Shown here one piece after another: positions 25,766-37,268 of a stretch of 64,000 bases of DNA. The stretch lies in contig NC_059546.1 of the NCBI RefSeq assembly GCF_905220415.1, forward strand, positions 10,980,001 to 11,044,000, in the 5' to 3' direction. Both the position numbers and the translations under genes were made by a program. Within the stretch, counting starts at the first letter, position 1. Each line of letters begins with the position of its first letter. The notes under the pieces are model-generated. The model made no database searches and had not been told where the DNA came from. It was given only the letters and a program-made list of their open reading frames with translations. This stretch comes from Colias croceus (lineage: Eukaryota; Arthropoda; Insecta; Lepidoptera; Pieridae).

Positions 25766-25931
25766 CTAGCTTTCTTCGCGCGGCTTCGCTCGTTTTAAAA
25801 AAAAATGACAAATTATATACTAAAACCTTCCTCTTGAAGGACTCTATCTATTTAAAAATCGCTTCAAAATGTGTTGTGTGGTCTTAAACATTTAAACATA
25901 CATAGGGACGAACAGACAGCGACAGCGCCTT
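25766..25931 (-). repeat. Helitron-like repeat, family D
   Basis: A minus-strand copy: it begins with CTAGCTTTCTTCGCGCGGCT at the left and contains AAAACCTTCCTCTTGAAGGA. It ends with CATACATAGGGACGAACAGA at the right. Confidence 0.6.
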
Positions 25932-27344
25932 TTTTTAAATACTATGTTAGTAATACTTATTATAGAGCTTAGGACGGATTTAAACGTCTATCATGAAATT
26001 AATTTGTATACAATTCTGCGATATTGAATAGAAACGCGAATGAATGAATAGAAATTAAAAGTAGAGTCGAAGAAAGAACTTGAAAAAAAAACGTCCCAAA
26101 GGTTGTATATCCCTTAATAGAAAGTAATAAAGCAGTTTCTTTATCCACCTGTGTTTAATACAAAGACACGAATTTGTACTATGTTTGTCACCTGAACAAT
26201 GTCACGACAGTGCTCTACTAAATTCGACTGCACGATTGGTAAATAGGTCAATTTTCTGGTACCGGAATACCATAGTATATTCATTAATTCACTTTCATAG
26301 TACTAATCTTACTTCCTCAATGCGAAAGTTTTCGAGGATGGATGTTTGTCACTCTTTCAGACGATAACTTCTGAAGTTCTGATCGTAGGTGGATTAAAGA
26401 ACAGGGGAAATAATTAGTCAGCAGTATATAAGCTAAGTTGCCATAAAATGATGCGAGTTGACTGTCCTTTCAATAGAAGAAAAAAATATTTCGAGTGGCA
26501 AATGACAATTTTTATCCTGCCTTGTAACACATCTACGAACATACTAATTGTTAACAGTCAATTCTAAACTGCTAAACGGAAATAAAATAAATCATATCCT
26601 ACATAAGTATACCTTACAAATGTTACGTAGTTATATCAACTTTACAAGGCATATACCCGCTTTCTTTTACTTACCAATTGTAATGTCTAAATCACTGAAT
26701 ATAATTGACACACCAATAGCAAATCTAAACTTTCAAACCATCATTTGAATTTTGAACGCAGATTGAACGCTCTAACAATAGAAAAAACTTATTTGAATAT
26801 TGCATAATCGTGTTACTGTTTTCTTAATATTATGTTGTACAAAACCGTGTTTAAAGTTTTTAATGAGCGTAGGTAATAATTGGGTCATTGTCAAATTTTG
26901 CGCAGGTTAACTTGTCCCTCAAAACTTTTTTACTTCTATACCATTAAAAAATTAACTGTCACTAAAAACTTACAGCAAATACAAACTTAATCGCATTAAT
27001 AAACAGATATTAATAAAATAAAGACTTAGTTTTCTTTTTTTATTTTATTTTTTAAAGTAACATTGTGGTTTTTTCTGGTAACAGAAGGGTTTTCCATACA
27101 AATTTGACCTGTCCCAAGTAGCACTTCGTTACAGAAAATATAAAATAACTACAATTTCCAATATACCAACCCACATCAATTAAAATATTAATATAAACAG
27201 AATATTGCGAATATTTCTAAAAGTACATTTTCAACCCGATCAGTGCTAAGATTTATTTTATAAAAAATATTTTAACTTTGTCCCACGTAGTGTTTGGAAT
27301 CGTGTGCACTACTATGTTACTAAATAAATCATTACTCAAAATAG

Positions 27345-27510
27345 AGGTGGCGCTGTTTTCGACTTTCTATTAGCTTGAGCGAGGTTTCTGCAGCCATTGT
27401 GGTCGTTCGTTAGGTCTGGGGGTGGGGTACATTGAATCTCAGTCGACCGCGTGGCGCTGAACGTGCCGCGTGTTTTTATTCCGCATCAACATTGTTACCT
27501 ACCTATTAAA
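27345..27510 (+). promoter_or_regulatory. leader exon/promoter of the 2.03-kb transposon
   Basis: This GC-rich stretch (GGTCTGGGGGTGGGGTACAT, GTCGACCGCGTGGCGCTGAA) is followed by a consensus donor, TTAAA|GTAAGT, at 27511. A matching acceptor (TTGTTACAG) occurs at 27838, 29 bases before an ATG. It looks like a spliced leader for the element's own gene. Confidence 0.4.
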
Positions 27511-27867
27511 GTAAGTAAAACCGTTTTTTTCTATTAACTTACGTTCACTTTGTTGTTTAAGGGGTAATTATGCTCAATTTGAAATAAAAAAATAACTAAA
27601 TGCATTATTCTATGATTTATGTCTTTTAGAATGTAAAATTTACAACTCTGTTATCATCATTCTGTTACTTAGCTCATGGTAACAGAGTTGAGTAAGCATG
27701 TATTCTGTAACTTTTGTTTGAAATTTTATATTTGTAATAATTTTTTTTCTTAAGAATCGGCTTCCCAAAGTAATTTTGAGTTGTTATATGTAAATAAATC
27801 ATATTTAATTAAATGTAACTTTGAAGATATTGTTACAGGTTATTCTGCCGTTATTAACGCCCTTAAA

Positions 27868-28400
27868 ATGCCTCTCACGCCAGCTGAGAAGCAAGCAAGT
27901 TAACAGAAACAGATCGAAGTTATTTACAGGTTATATAAAATTTAAGTAACAATTAGAAACAGTTAACAAGAGATAGGAGACGTATAAAAAACAATGCAAC
28001 AGAGAAAAACGAAAGAAGTCTAAAAATAAGGACGGCAATCCAGAAAATCCAGTAAATGCTATTAAAAATGGCCATGAAAAAGTTAAGAATCTGAAGGAAA
28101 AGTATGCTATTGATAAAATATTCGACAAGAAGGCCGTTAAAATGTCTAGGCAGGAAATACAAATTATACAAGAGTGTCTTGCTGTGGATCAAAGTTTCAT
28201 ATGAAAAAAATCAGCCCACATGTAAGAAAAATGTTTTTAGAACCAAAATCAATCTTTTCGAACGTGACGACATATCAAAAGTATGCAATTTATTCACTTA
28301 TAGTACAAAAAGAACAACTAAGTTACTGTGTTACAACTCTGTTACTTTCGTGTCCCGAAGATTAAAGAACTTAGTTACGAAATTTAGGAAAAGCTATTCA
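27868..28400 (+). pseudogene. decayed transposon-encoded gene
   Basis: An ATG at 27868 opens MPLTPAEKQ and soon meets a stop. Protein-like fragments continue in shifting frames: a Lys-rich segment ending KVKNLKEKYAIDKIF near 28130, then FERDDISK near 28258-28281. From memory, MPLTPAEKQ at the start and (F/Y)ERDDIS later both occur in a multicopy, poorly characterised insect and cnidarian protein family. That is recollection, not a search result. Several stops and shifts make this copy non-functional. Confidence 0.5.
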
Positions 28401-29397
28401 ATATAATACTGCTAAATTACAATAGGTTAATTTGTCAGTTAATGAAGCGGTTATATGTTGTAATTAGCTGTTAATTTACAGATATTTCATGGAGTAGTGT
28501 AGAATTTAAGGTTTGTTATTATTCATAAAGTAACAGAGTTGACTAAAATTGTAAATAAATTACTGTTAAACTTAAAAAAAGCTTGTGCTTCTAATGGTGA
28601 TTATAAGATATAAGACTGTAATTAATATAAAAGCCAAAATATGTGCGACTGGCTTATTTAATTTAATGATAAAAGGTAAAGTGTAATAATAACAGAGTTG
28701 TATTTTTTCTCCACCCTGACGCACTAAATCTGAAATAAATCTTAAATTATTAGCTAAACATCTCGGCCAACTTGAATTACAGATACTTCAGTTATTTTAA
28801 CAGGCACGGGCATAAAGAAAAGTTCAATTTTAAAATATTTTCTTTTTCACATTTTTGAAATCTGCAGTTACGTTTACCTGCGCAAAATTTGACAATGACC
28901 CAATTAATATTTTTTTTGAGCTTCGCATTCGTTTCCTTGTATGTAATTATGCGTTAGTTTATGCCTGAGTTTAAATATCATGTAGTTTTTTTTTTCTATT
29001 TTTAAATAAGTAGTAAGTAGGTAAGTAGTTACCTATAATTTATTTGAATCTTGCCCGAGTCAGATCCATTTGAATTTTTAACGCCGCGAATTAATATGGG
29101 ATCCTATCTAAATAAGTATTTAAATGTTTTGATTTTATCGTGAAACGGGATTTTAATCCATCACTATCAATTTACTGTAGATATTCATCAAACCGTTAGG
29201 CTACTCACGAACCCATCTCTATAATTTTACAAGCGGACCCAACAATCCTATCTCATAAGATCCTAAATAGTTTTCTAAAATTTCTAACTTAAGATGATAA
29301 TCACCAATTATTCTTCTTCTTCTTTTTCTTCAATTGCAGCTTCCAATCCTAGATCATTTCCATCATATTATGAAGCTCTAGATCATAATCTAAAACG

Positions 29398-29459
29398 CTG
29401 GCCAAGTAACTATGTATTTAACAATTTGTCAATGTCAAATTGTTAAATACTTGGCCAGT
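29398..29459. repeat. short inverted repeat (hairpin)
   Basis: CTGGCCAAGT and GTATTTAACAATTTG on the left are mirrored by CAAATTGTTAAATAC and ACTTGGCCAG on the right. The loop is 7 bases with a small bulge. It could be a tiny MITE remnant. Confidence 0.7.
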
Positions 29460-30010
29460 CAACGTCTCTATAATCGAAATTATTAGTTCATCATGCCGGT
29501 ATTGCGAGTTTTGGATGACTGGCTAACATTTGCTGTAAATAGTAAGTTAAAAAAGGAGCAACAAAATCTCGATCTTCTAGTCTCGAAACCCGTAATTTTC
29601 GATTGAACTCGCGAGGCCTTAACCACTAAGCTACTGCTGCTAATAAATAAAGATACCTATCACATTATTATTAACGGTATAAAATAAATTAACACATCCA
29701 TCTTAGTATATTATTAAAATCTGGTTTAACGCGTTATCGCTAAAAATAATCAAAAGTGCGGTTATTTCATAATATCCTTTTAAACAGTTACGTAAAGATC
29801 CAGTTAATACTGTAGTACAGTATACGCAATGAGTCGTTCATTTTAGGTTATTTTTAGTCATTTACTTGACAGTATTTAATAAGTAAACGAACCAATAACC
29901 TACATGTCTCAGAATATAATCACAATAGTTAATACTATTTAAATTAAAATGTGAGACGAATTAAGACAAATGACAATTAAATCATAATATACCTTTGTAT
30001 ACCTAGTTAA

Positions 30011-30991
30011 CCCTTATTAAAACGCTGGGAGCTATACTTCCCACGTCTCAGATTGAAGTAAATCGTGTTTTATTTTTATATGCTTAAACCTAATGCAGTG
30101 TAATATTTATCTACGCAATCTTAACATTTCAGAGAACTTTTTTTCATGGAAACACTTTTCTGAGAATTATTACATGTCATGGTAAATACACGTCAAAGTC
30201 AGGTGACGTGATTTTGCCACCGAAAATGACCGTTATTTTTTAGTTTTTTGTGTAGTGCTGAAAAAAAATTAGATAAGTAGATTTGAGTTTTAGCTATGTA
30301 AACTAGACTATATTACGGTTGCGTGAAACGTAAAAATATGCCCAGAATCTTTCGTTTATACCTTGGTAGAGTCGATTGAAATTAAGTCTATAAGTGGGAA
30401 GATATCATCCCAGTGTTCGTCACTGCACACGACATTCGGAAATTCTATATATAAAATCCGTGTGTCTAAAAAATCTTTTTTAGTTGGTTTAAGCAACTTA
30501 TTTCTTATTATTCATTATTTCCTGATAAGATAATTAGACATCTTAACTCAATACATTAATATTTACCTATTGCTTTTATTTTGTTTTAGAAAAATGCCTT
30601 GTTTATGTTGAAGTCATTCATTTTTCAATTCCCGAATTCTTCCCTTAGTAAAAGAACTTGCATTGATGAGTGCTTTCACCTGCTTTATTAAAAAATATGA
30701 TCTATATAATTTTTAACGATAAAATTTAATTCACAAGTGGAGTCAGGGCAACTAGCTAGTGTTTGAAAATATTGGTGTCATACTAGGACACTGGGAGCTA
30801 TAGTTCCCACGTTTCCAACCTTTTTACAAGAGAGAACAGATGACGGGATATATACTTCCCACCCAAAAAAGGTTACTTCCCCCCACTAACCCCTCTTTTG
30901 TGTGTATTTTTGAAATCTACGACCCAAAGTTACCTAGGAACGTATCTTACTTTTTTGTTAACTCCTCCACAGGGTCGCGTTTGAATAAGGG
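30011..30991. mobile_element. piggyBac-like non-autonomous element (TTAA-flanked)
   Basis: TTAA occurs immediately on both sides (30007-30010, 30992-30995). The ends CCCTTATTAAAACGC and GCGTTTGAATAAGGG are inverted with one mismatch. TTAA duplication with CCC-starting tips is the hallmark of the piggyBac superfamily. The 981-bp body has no long open frame, so it could move only with transposase supplied elsewhere. A GGGAGCTATA(C/G)TTCCCAC motif occurs near each end (30027 and 30791), with a related TTCCCACC at 30856. Confidence 0.8.
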
Positions 30992-31109
30992 TTAAGTACT
31001 TGATGTTTTCGATTTTTTCTTTTCTAGCCTGAGAGCAATAATATGGTGTTTCATATTTGATATCAGATCTATTTAGAGAAGTAGAAGTCTTTAAAATATT
31101 CCTTTAAAA

Positions 31110-31141
31110 CTTCCCGCGCAATCGACTGTCATCTGCCAGCA
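31110..31141 (+). repeat. left part of older dispersed repeat split by the Harbinger insertion
   Basis: CTTCCCGCGCAATCGACTGT and CATCTGCCAG are shared with 34370-34400. The rest of the repeat (GTCCGCGACTAGTGA) resumes at 31823, after the Harbinger-like element. Confidence 0.75.
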
Positions 31142-31144
31142 TAA

Positions 31145-31810
31145 TACCCCTTCCAGACGACACAATTTTTCGTCCAATTTGACTAGATTGGCAATCAAAT
31201 TGGGTCGTCTAGACGGAAATATGAAATTGAAGGTCATTGGGTGGTCGGGATCAGCCGATTTGCGATTGCCTTGGGATTGCCCGATCAAATTGGGTGGTGT
31301 GGACGCTAATTGGCCAATTTTTACTTGTAATCTCTTCCTGATGCTAGATATTTAAGCGTTACTATTAATCTTTCCTCAGGACTAACGGATTCTCTCAGTC
31401 TAACAGTGTCTTGTTTAGTAATGTATGGGCTTACTAGAGATAATAATTCATTAAAAGTGTCATGGTCCATCCGCATAAAATTTGTGAAATCGACACTGTC
31501 CAGTTCTCTAACAATATTTATATAACTTAGCAATATTTAACTCTAACAATATTTCTTTTAAGCAACCATTCTTTGCTCCATATCCTTTTTCTTTTTCTTT
31601 CTTCTAAATTTGTAGTTACGGCCAAAATCAGCCCCAATTTTTGTTTTTTACTAAGAGGCATGTTGCAAAATAAAAGTCCAGTGAGTAACGGCAACGGAGC
31701 AGAACTAAAATTGGCGATTTAATTGTGTACGTGTGGATAGACGATCAAATTGGGCCCGATTCAATCGGCAATCAAATCGGCTGATTAAATTGTGTCGTCT
31801 GTAAGGGGTT
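31145..31810 (-). mobile_element. PIF/Harbinger element, internally deleted
   Basis: The ends ACCCCTT(C/A)CAGACGACAC are inverted for about 23 bases. TAA on both sides (31142-31144, 31811-31813) fits the 3-bp TWA target duplication of PIF/Harbinger. At 666 bp it is much shorter than autonomous copies. It retains only the start of the transposase (31321-31661, minus). The uninterrupted homologous repeat near 34370 acts as an approximate empty site. Confidence 0.85.
31321..31661 (-). pseudogene. truncated, frameshifted HARBI1-type transposase
   Basis: The minus-strand ATG at 31661 opens MPLSKKQKLG and runs through RKRKRIWSKEWLLKRN to a stop at 31527-31529. The frame shifts by one base near there. 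It continues as RELDSVDFTNFMRMDHDTF, then SPYITKQDT and SPEERLIVTLKYLASG. These are the classic N-terminal blocks of Harbinger nucleases (WLLKRN, F-x-RMD-x-x-TF-x-x-LL, SPEERL-x-x-TL-x-(F/Y)LA(S/T)G). The DDE catalytic core is missing, so the protein cannot act. The Lys/Arg-rich stretch is typical of the DNA-binding start of the family. Confidence 0.85.
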
Positions 31811-31822
31811 TAAGTGTGCGTG

Positions 31823-31887
31823 TCCGCGACTAGTGACACAGTTGACAGATATATACTACGTACATAAGTGATGTGCGATCTTGAATT
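31823..31887 (+). repeat. right part of older dispersed repeat
   Basis: GTCCGCGACTAGTGA and GTGATGTGCGATCTTGA match 34411-34437, except that here about 34 extra bases separate the two words. Confidence 0.65.
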
Positions 31888-32026
31888 CGCCACAGCTCAG
31901 CCATCCTGCATCCATTCGGTCCCCAAAGGAAGTTCCCCCGGCTGGCCACAGGAACTCACTCATTCCCGCGGTCACGGCGATTCTTGCATCTCGAACTGTT
32001 TTCAGGATTCGATGTTAATGCTAAGG

Positions 32027-32150
32027 CCCCTGAGGCAAGCCATCTCTGCGATGCCCCTGAGGCAAATGCAGGCTTCGGTGATAGGGCTAAGGCCCCTGAG
32101 GCAAACGCAGGCTTCGGTGATAGTGCTAAAGCTCCTGAGGCAAGCAACCG
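32027..32150 (+). repeat. minisatellite, about 39-bp unit
   Basis: Three to four imperfect units of GCTAAGGCCCCTGAGGCAAA plus GCAGGCTTCGGTGATAG are seen, with a shorter first unit. Because 39 is divisible by three, several frames on both strands stay open. The resulting Ala/Pro/Glu-rich peptides are not evidence of a gene. Confidence 0.8.
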
Positions 32151-32355
32151 TTGTTTTCAAGCAAGCAAAAGTTGTTTTCAATTGGGCCCTTACGTTAAGC
32201 AAAAGGATTGTAGTTAATGCTGAGGCCCCTCACGGCAAGCAAGACATTGGCTGATTATGCAAAGTATTGCAAAAGAGAACCACTATCACAGCACCCCGCT
32301 GACTTAGCACCAACTTCCCACAGCTTGTAACCAAGTGTCTCAATGACAGCTTCAG

Positions 32356-32673
32356 TCAAGATATTCCAATTTCTAGCTTTGTAAAGAAAAATTCTATTGG
32401 GTCCTCATCTGGCAACCTCACCCTATTCACGAGTTCCCTAATCTGCAACCATTTATTTTCAGTGAATGAAAATACCTCTATTAACTTCTCCTTACAATCG
32501 TCCCAATTAATTTCATATGAAGGTTGTTGCTCATACCAAGACTTAGCGTACCCACTAAATTTTGATGTATAATTAAGTACCAGGGTATGTTCATCCCATT
32601 GATGCTTGGCTGTGGTTTCTGAACTGTGAATCCAATGTTCTATATATACAGAAGTTGTTTGAGGATTAAACAC
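32356..32673 (-). pseudogene. LTR-retrotransposon gag relic
   Basis: A 105-codon minus-strand frame has the retrotransposon gag pattern: an aromatic helix, a Gly-x-Ala-x-x-W-Y step (GYAKSWYEQQ), then W-x-x-x-K-x-x-L-x-x-x-F about 15 residues later. Upstream sequence on the same strand has gag-like Ser/Lys-rich stretches but contains three consecutive stops just before this frame. No protease, polymerase or intact terminal repeats are present. This is a dead fragment, and Ty3/gypsy affiliation is likely but not certain. Confidence 0.65.
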
Positions 32674-33560
32674 TATTATTAAATTAAATTAAAATTAAAA
32701 TTAACACTATTATTATTTAAGTCATAACGCCCTACATAACGCATAATAGTTTGCATATCCTTATCAAAACTAGGACTTATTTTAGATATGGGCGGTGTTC
32801 CACTCTGATCGGGCATAATCTTCTTTCTTAACTCTCTGACTCATTGTTTCAGCTTTTTTCCTTCTCCCCCAGAAGAAGAAGATGAAGAACTTGAGCTACT
32901 ATGAGCCCATTTCTGAACCTTGACCCATATTACTCTTATTTATTTGATTACAATCTAATTAAATTTAGGTTTATATATAACAAATTGTTTTATATCAAGA
33001 GTCTAATTAGAATTAGGTCTTTATTAAATTGTTCTGATTCGCACATACACAGACCTATGTTATCCAATAGTCACTGTCCAACATATATAATGCACACAGG
33101 AAATAAAATGAAAATTAAGTTTTTAAAATTATCTTGTATAAATTCAAAATATAATTTATTATTATAATAGTCCACATACTTAGAATGTTTTACTATTCAC
33201 TAGTTATTGTTTATTTAATATTCCAAACAGAATTCAGACAATATTATTTAAAGTTGTAAACAATATGGATGGAGCTCACCAGTCACCAAGGTCTCTTGGG
33301 CACCTTAAACCACACCGGCGTATAAATAACTTGTTACCACGAAAGAAAGCAACAAAAGCCCACACCACAGTTAGTTTTAAGCGTTTAATAGTGAAAAGCA
33401 TCCATTATTGCAAAATTAAAGTTCAACAAGTAACTTTTCCGTCACCAATTAAGTTAATAAAACTTCACACACTTTTGTTAGCGAATTAATCATCCCAAAA
33501 ACCACTTAATATTGTTCGTGTTTGTGAGAAATATACCACTTCTGATTCTAATAGGAAATT
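32674..33560 (-). other. probable leader region of the gag relic
   Basis: On the minus strand this AT-rich stretch precedes the gag relic and includes a Ser-run coding trace near 32850-32890. A GC-richer segment at 33265-33330 (ACCTTGGTGACTGGTGAGCT on the minus strand) could be primer-binding/leader sequence. No terminal repeat was confirmed. Confidence 0.3.
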
Positions 33561-33606
33561 ATAAGACTTTAAGAGGGCTTATTCAATTTAACGCAAGTCA
33601 AAATCT

Positions 33607-33632
33607 CCGCGATCTATTACGATAGATCGCGG
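33607..33632. repeat. GC-rich perfect hairpin
   Basis: CCGCGATCTAT and ATAGATCGCGG (11 bases each) flank a 4-base loop. It lies in a GC-richer patch (33600-33750) of unknown origin within the repeat-rich zone. Confidence 0.85.
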
Positions 33633-34369
33633 CTTGCGCTATCCTTTTACTATGAACAGCATAGGTCCACAGGAGAGCGCCGAGCAACATGTCCTCTCTC
33701 TGGAAAGGCTCGCTGCCGACTGATTTTAATCGGGTCGCGCGCAGTGTTTTATAGTACTTTAAAAAAAATTGTAGAAAAATAATAGAGGTACCTTAGTTGA
33801 TTTTTTAAATTTTATCTTATAAGTAAGACGTTCTTTTATTGCAATATGTATAAATTATATTCAACTAAGTCAAATATCTTGGTGAAAATAATCATTTTGT
33901 CGACTATAATTTCTAAAAAAATTCACATTGTTCGGATTTTAATTTCGTAAGTTAGGAGTCCAAAATAAAAAAATCTTTTAACTAACTATTTTAATAAGGA
34001 TTTTTGCAGTTAGTTAAAAAAAATGTGTGTTAGATCTGTCAGCAATTTCAGATATTTTTAGCTTCGAAATTGACACTAAAAGTGAAATCAAGTAATCATC
34101 GGCTCAGTTATCTTGATGGTATTCACAAATACTGTATTAATTGAAAAAAACTCTTAACTAACTATATAGACAATAAAATTTCCTAAAATTATTAGTAATT
34201 CATATGTTTGTAAGATAAGTGGTTGATGGACAATCTGGTTTGAAAAATCACATATTTGAGCCAAACAGCGCACGGACCGCGTACACGGCCTTAATTAATG
34301 AATTCAAATATAGTAATTTTTAATGTAGGTAGCCAAAAGAATAAAGCAAAAACAATGCTCTCTTCCCGC

Positions 34370-34437
34370 GCAATCGACTGTCATCTGCCAGAATTAGGGA
34401 GGGGACGTTTCCGCGACTAGTGATGTGCGATCTTGAT
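34370..34437 (+). repeat. second copy of the dispersed repeat at 31110/31823
   Basis: It contains CTTCCCGCGCAATCGACTGT, CATCTGCCAG, then TCCGCGACTAGTGA and TGATGTGCGATCTTGA in order, with no transposon between them. Confidence 0.75.
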
Positions 34438-34780
34438 TTCATCTAACAGTATAATATATATTTCGAGCTTGCTAATACATAGGTACTTTAATATTTCAAG
34501 ATAGATCAACAGGAAGTTCATATCCTTTTCGGTGTAAAATAGTGTCATGACATTTAACTTCTAATAGGTAACGTTTTCGTTTAATATTTAACATAACATC
34601 TTTTAAATAATGTCAACAGGACCTATCTGTGTTTCGTAAAGTTTACAAACTTAGTATAACTAGCCTATGTTTATAATGATAGAAGAAAACTAAATCCAAT
34701 TTCCTAAAAGAAAAGCGGTACTTACCTACCCATCATTATAAATATAATAGCTTTCTGCCGCACACATTTTAAAGAAAATT

Positions 34781-34978
34781 ATCACAGTTCCCGTTCCTGT
34801 GGGATTTCTGGGACAGAAAGTAGGTAAGTATAGGTATAGTAGCCTATGTCTTATTCTGGATCTTCAGCTACCTACATACAAACATTGTAATCGATTCAGT
34901 ACCTAGTATTTGCGTGAAAGAGTAGCAAACAATATACATAGTTACTCACCAACTTTCGTATTTATAATATAGGTATGT
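34781..34978 (-). repeat. Helitron-like repeat, family C (degenerate)
   Basis: It contains GTTCCCGTTCCTGTGGGATT and GCGTGAAAGAGTAGCAAAC, and ends CAACTTTCGTATTTATAATA. It matches 23132-23350. Confidence 0.55.
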
Positions 34979-37084
34979 AGGATTTTGTAGCAATTTATTT
35001 TTAAACTTATTAAGCTGTAAGCACTACATTGAAAGGGAAAATAGATAACGTAATTACAATGTTCATTTTTGCTAACGCATCTCCAACATTTGACCGACCT
35101 TCACCTGCTTACGTTATTATAAAAACAACACACATTACATCGATGCGTCAGTAAGACGCCAAGTTTTTAGTTCACATAGTAATCAATCAATGTACATGCA
35201 CACTGCGATATAGTTCTAAAAGCGAACTTTTAACCGGTTTCAGACAACTTTTACCGCTAAAGATGGTCAGAGGTTACATCATAATAATTATATAATAATG
35301 TGAATATTTACGGTATATTTATTAATTAGTGACAAACGGAAGGTCAAAAAATTTAATAAATTAGAAATTTTATACGTAAGTTTTTTGTACTACTTACTTA
35401 CTGTACATTTTCTTCCGCTAAATGGAAAACGTAAATAACTTTACTAATTTCATATCATAAGATATCGGTTAGTAGAAAGTTTAATATGTACTTACTTATA
35501 AAATCATTAATTTAGTTTAATAAATAACCTCGAAATAAAATATTCTTTCATTTTACATGCAGAAATTTAAATTAAGTAACTAAGTAATAAATAAAAGCTT
35601 GCGTTTTAAAGAAGTTTATTTATTTTCACTTTGTCTAATATCTCAATGTTTTCTCAGTCAAAACTTACGAGTTAATAATACTAACAAGGTCGTTTAGGTA
35701 ATAATAAAATTAAGTGGATCGATCGTGTCGGTAAAATTGAACAAAGTTTAGCTTGCTTAATCTAGACTAACTTTAGACAGTCATTAGTCACTATCACTTG
35801 CAATATAGTCTTAGAGATTTTGATTACATATTATTATTACTGTTATGATAAAAAGTTTAGTACTAAATATAATTTTTACGTTTTCCTTCGTTAAATAATT
35901 GTCCTTATTTTTTTTTTAGTTGGTTTTCTTCGTTAAAGTTTAACAACGACTATTTTTATACCAACAATCGAAAACTGTTTAATTTTTCATTATTAGGTAG
36001 GTCATTTTGCCGCTGTCTTTCTTTAGTTTAGGATTTGAATTATATTTAAAAAATTATCATAAATTTTTCATTTTGCACATTACAGACATTGCCACTGCTC
36101 CTATTGGCGAATGAAATCATCACCAAGAAATCATTACCTATGTCAAAATGACACACAGATAAATTCTTATTACCTTTGTATTATCCTTAATCTATATAAT
36201 CTATTTACCTAATCTATTTATAATTTTGTTCAGCAGCTCCTAGACAACACATCAGTAGGTATTTGCTTCGCATTTTAGCACGTTTCGTAATATACGAAAC
36301 CATTTGAATACCTAACGATGATCACTTTTACACCTGCGTTGTAACGTTTGCATTATCTGTGTCATCATAACTCGATTTTAATATGATTACATATTGATCA
36401 TTCATTAGAAAAGGTTAAATTATGTTTTAATTTGGACTGGTTATTACTTTTAAAGGACGCAAACAAATACTTATATTTCATCCTCAGATTTCATCCATCA
36501 TGTCGACACTTCGTTATATTTTATGAAGTCTTGTAACACCATAGTTACGATACTCTTTCATTTATAGATATGGAGTCTATGGTATCAAAAATTTGTTTTT
36601 AACTATTCGAAAGCTAGAAAAATAACCGAATGAATTTATTATACAGTTGAGCATCCCTGTAATAATTTTGAATAATAATTTATTTATCAAGATAATTAAA
36701 ATTTTTAAATAAGCAAATACATACCTAGTACCTACTTAGTAGGTAGTTAGGTAGGTACTTATTTCACCAACTCATTAAACCTAGACCAGGTTACATTACG
36801 AAAAATACTAAAATTGTGAATAAACACTGATTTCCCATGATTTGAATTTCAAATAAGGTTCGTTGAAACAAAGCATTTTGTCACGACGATAGTTTCAGAT
36901 ATTGCTGCAAATAATTAGGTATCTGGTTCGTGGGAATTTAAAATGTTTTTCATTATTGAACTGACGCCCTATGGCCAATGGCTATCAATTCCCTTTTTTG
37001 TCATTACGTAGGTAATTAGATCCCTGAAGAACCGCCATACTGGTAAAAAATACCAAATATTCTATCTCACTATATTCCCAACTA

Positions 37085-37268
37085 AGGGTGCTTTTCCACC
37101 AGAGATGTACGAAGATGCGTTGCAAGGGATGTGTTTTTAAATAACCAAAACTGTTGGTTTATGTACCTCGCCTCGGTCAGCACAGTTTTGGTGGAAGCGA
37201 TACACCTAGTTCTTTACAGATACATCTTCATAGCGCATCCTCGCACATCTCGGGTGGAAAAGCATCCT
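37085..37268. mobile_element. 184-bp MITE
   Basis: Terminal inverted repeats AGG(G/A)TGCTTTTCCACC, continuing as (A/C)GAGATGT(A/G)CGA, run about 26 bases at each end. There is no coding. Target duplication is uncertain. Confidence 0.8.

Larger units (their letters stand above)
26879..28904 (+). mobile_element. 2.03-kb DNA transposon with perfect 29-bp terminal inverted repeats
   Basis: The left end (26879-26907) begins ATTGGGTCATTGTCAAATTT. The right end (28876-28904) is its exact reverse complement over 29 bases. TA flanks both ends (26877-26878, 28905-28906); reading the ends as GGGTCATT with an AATT duplication is also possible. Inside are a GC-rich leader, a likely intron and a decayed reading frame (27868-28400), plus five copies of AACAGAGTTG in both orientations. 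The identical ends indicate mobility at some time. The superfamily is not recognised. Confidence 0.85.

Noticed and set aside
31091..31288. 65-codon minus-strand frame
   Set aside because: It spans the host repeat and the terminal repeat of the Harbinger element, so it cannot be an original gene.
31868..32254. Overlapping open frames on both strands giving Ala/Pro/Glu-rich peptides
   Set aside because: They arise from a minisatellite whose unit is a multiple of three. Several frames are open at once, with no start context or family pattern.
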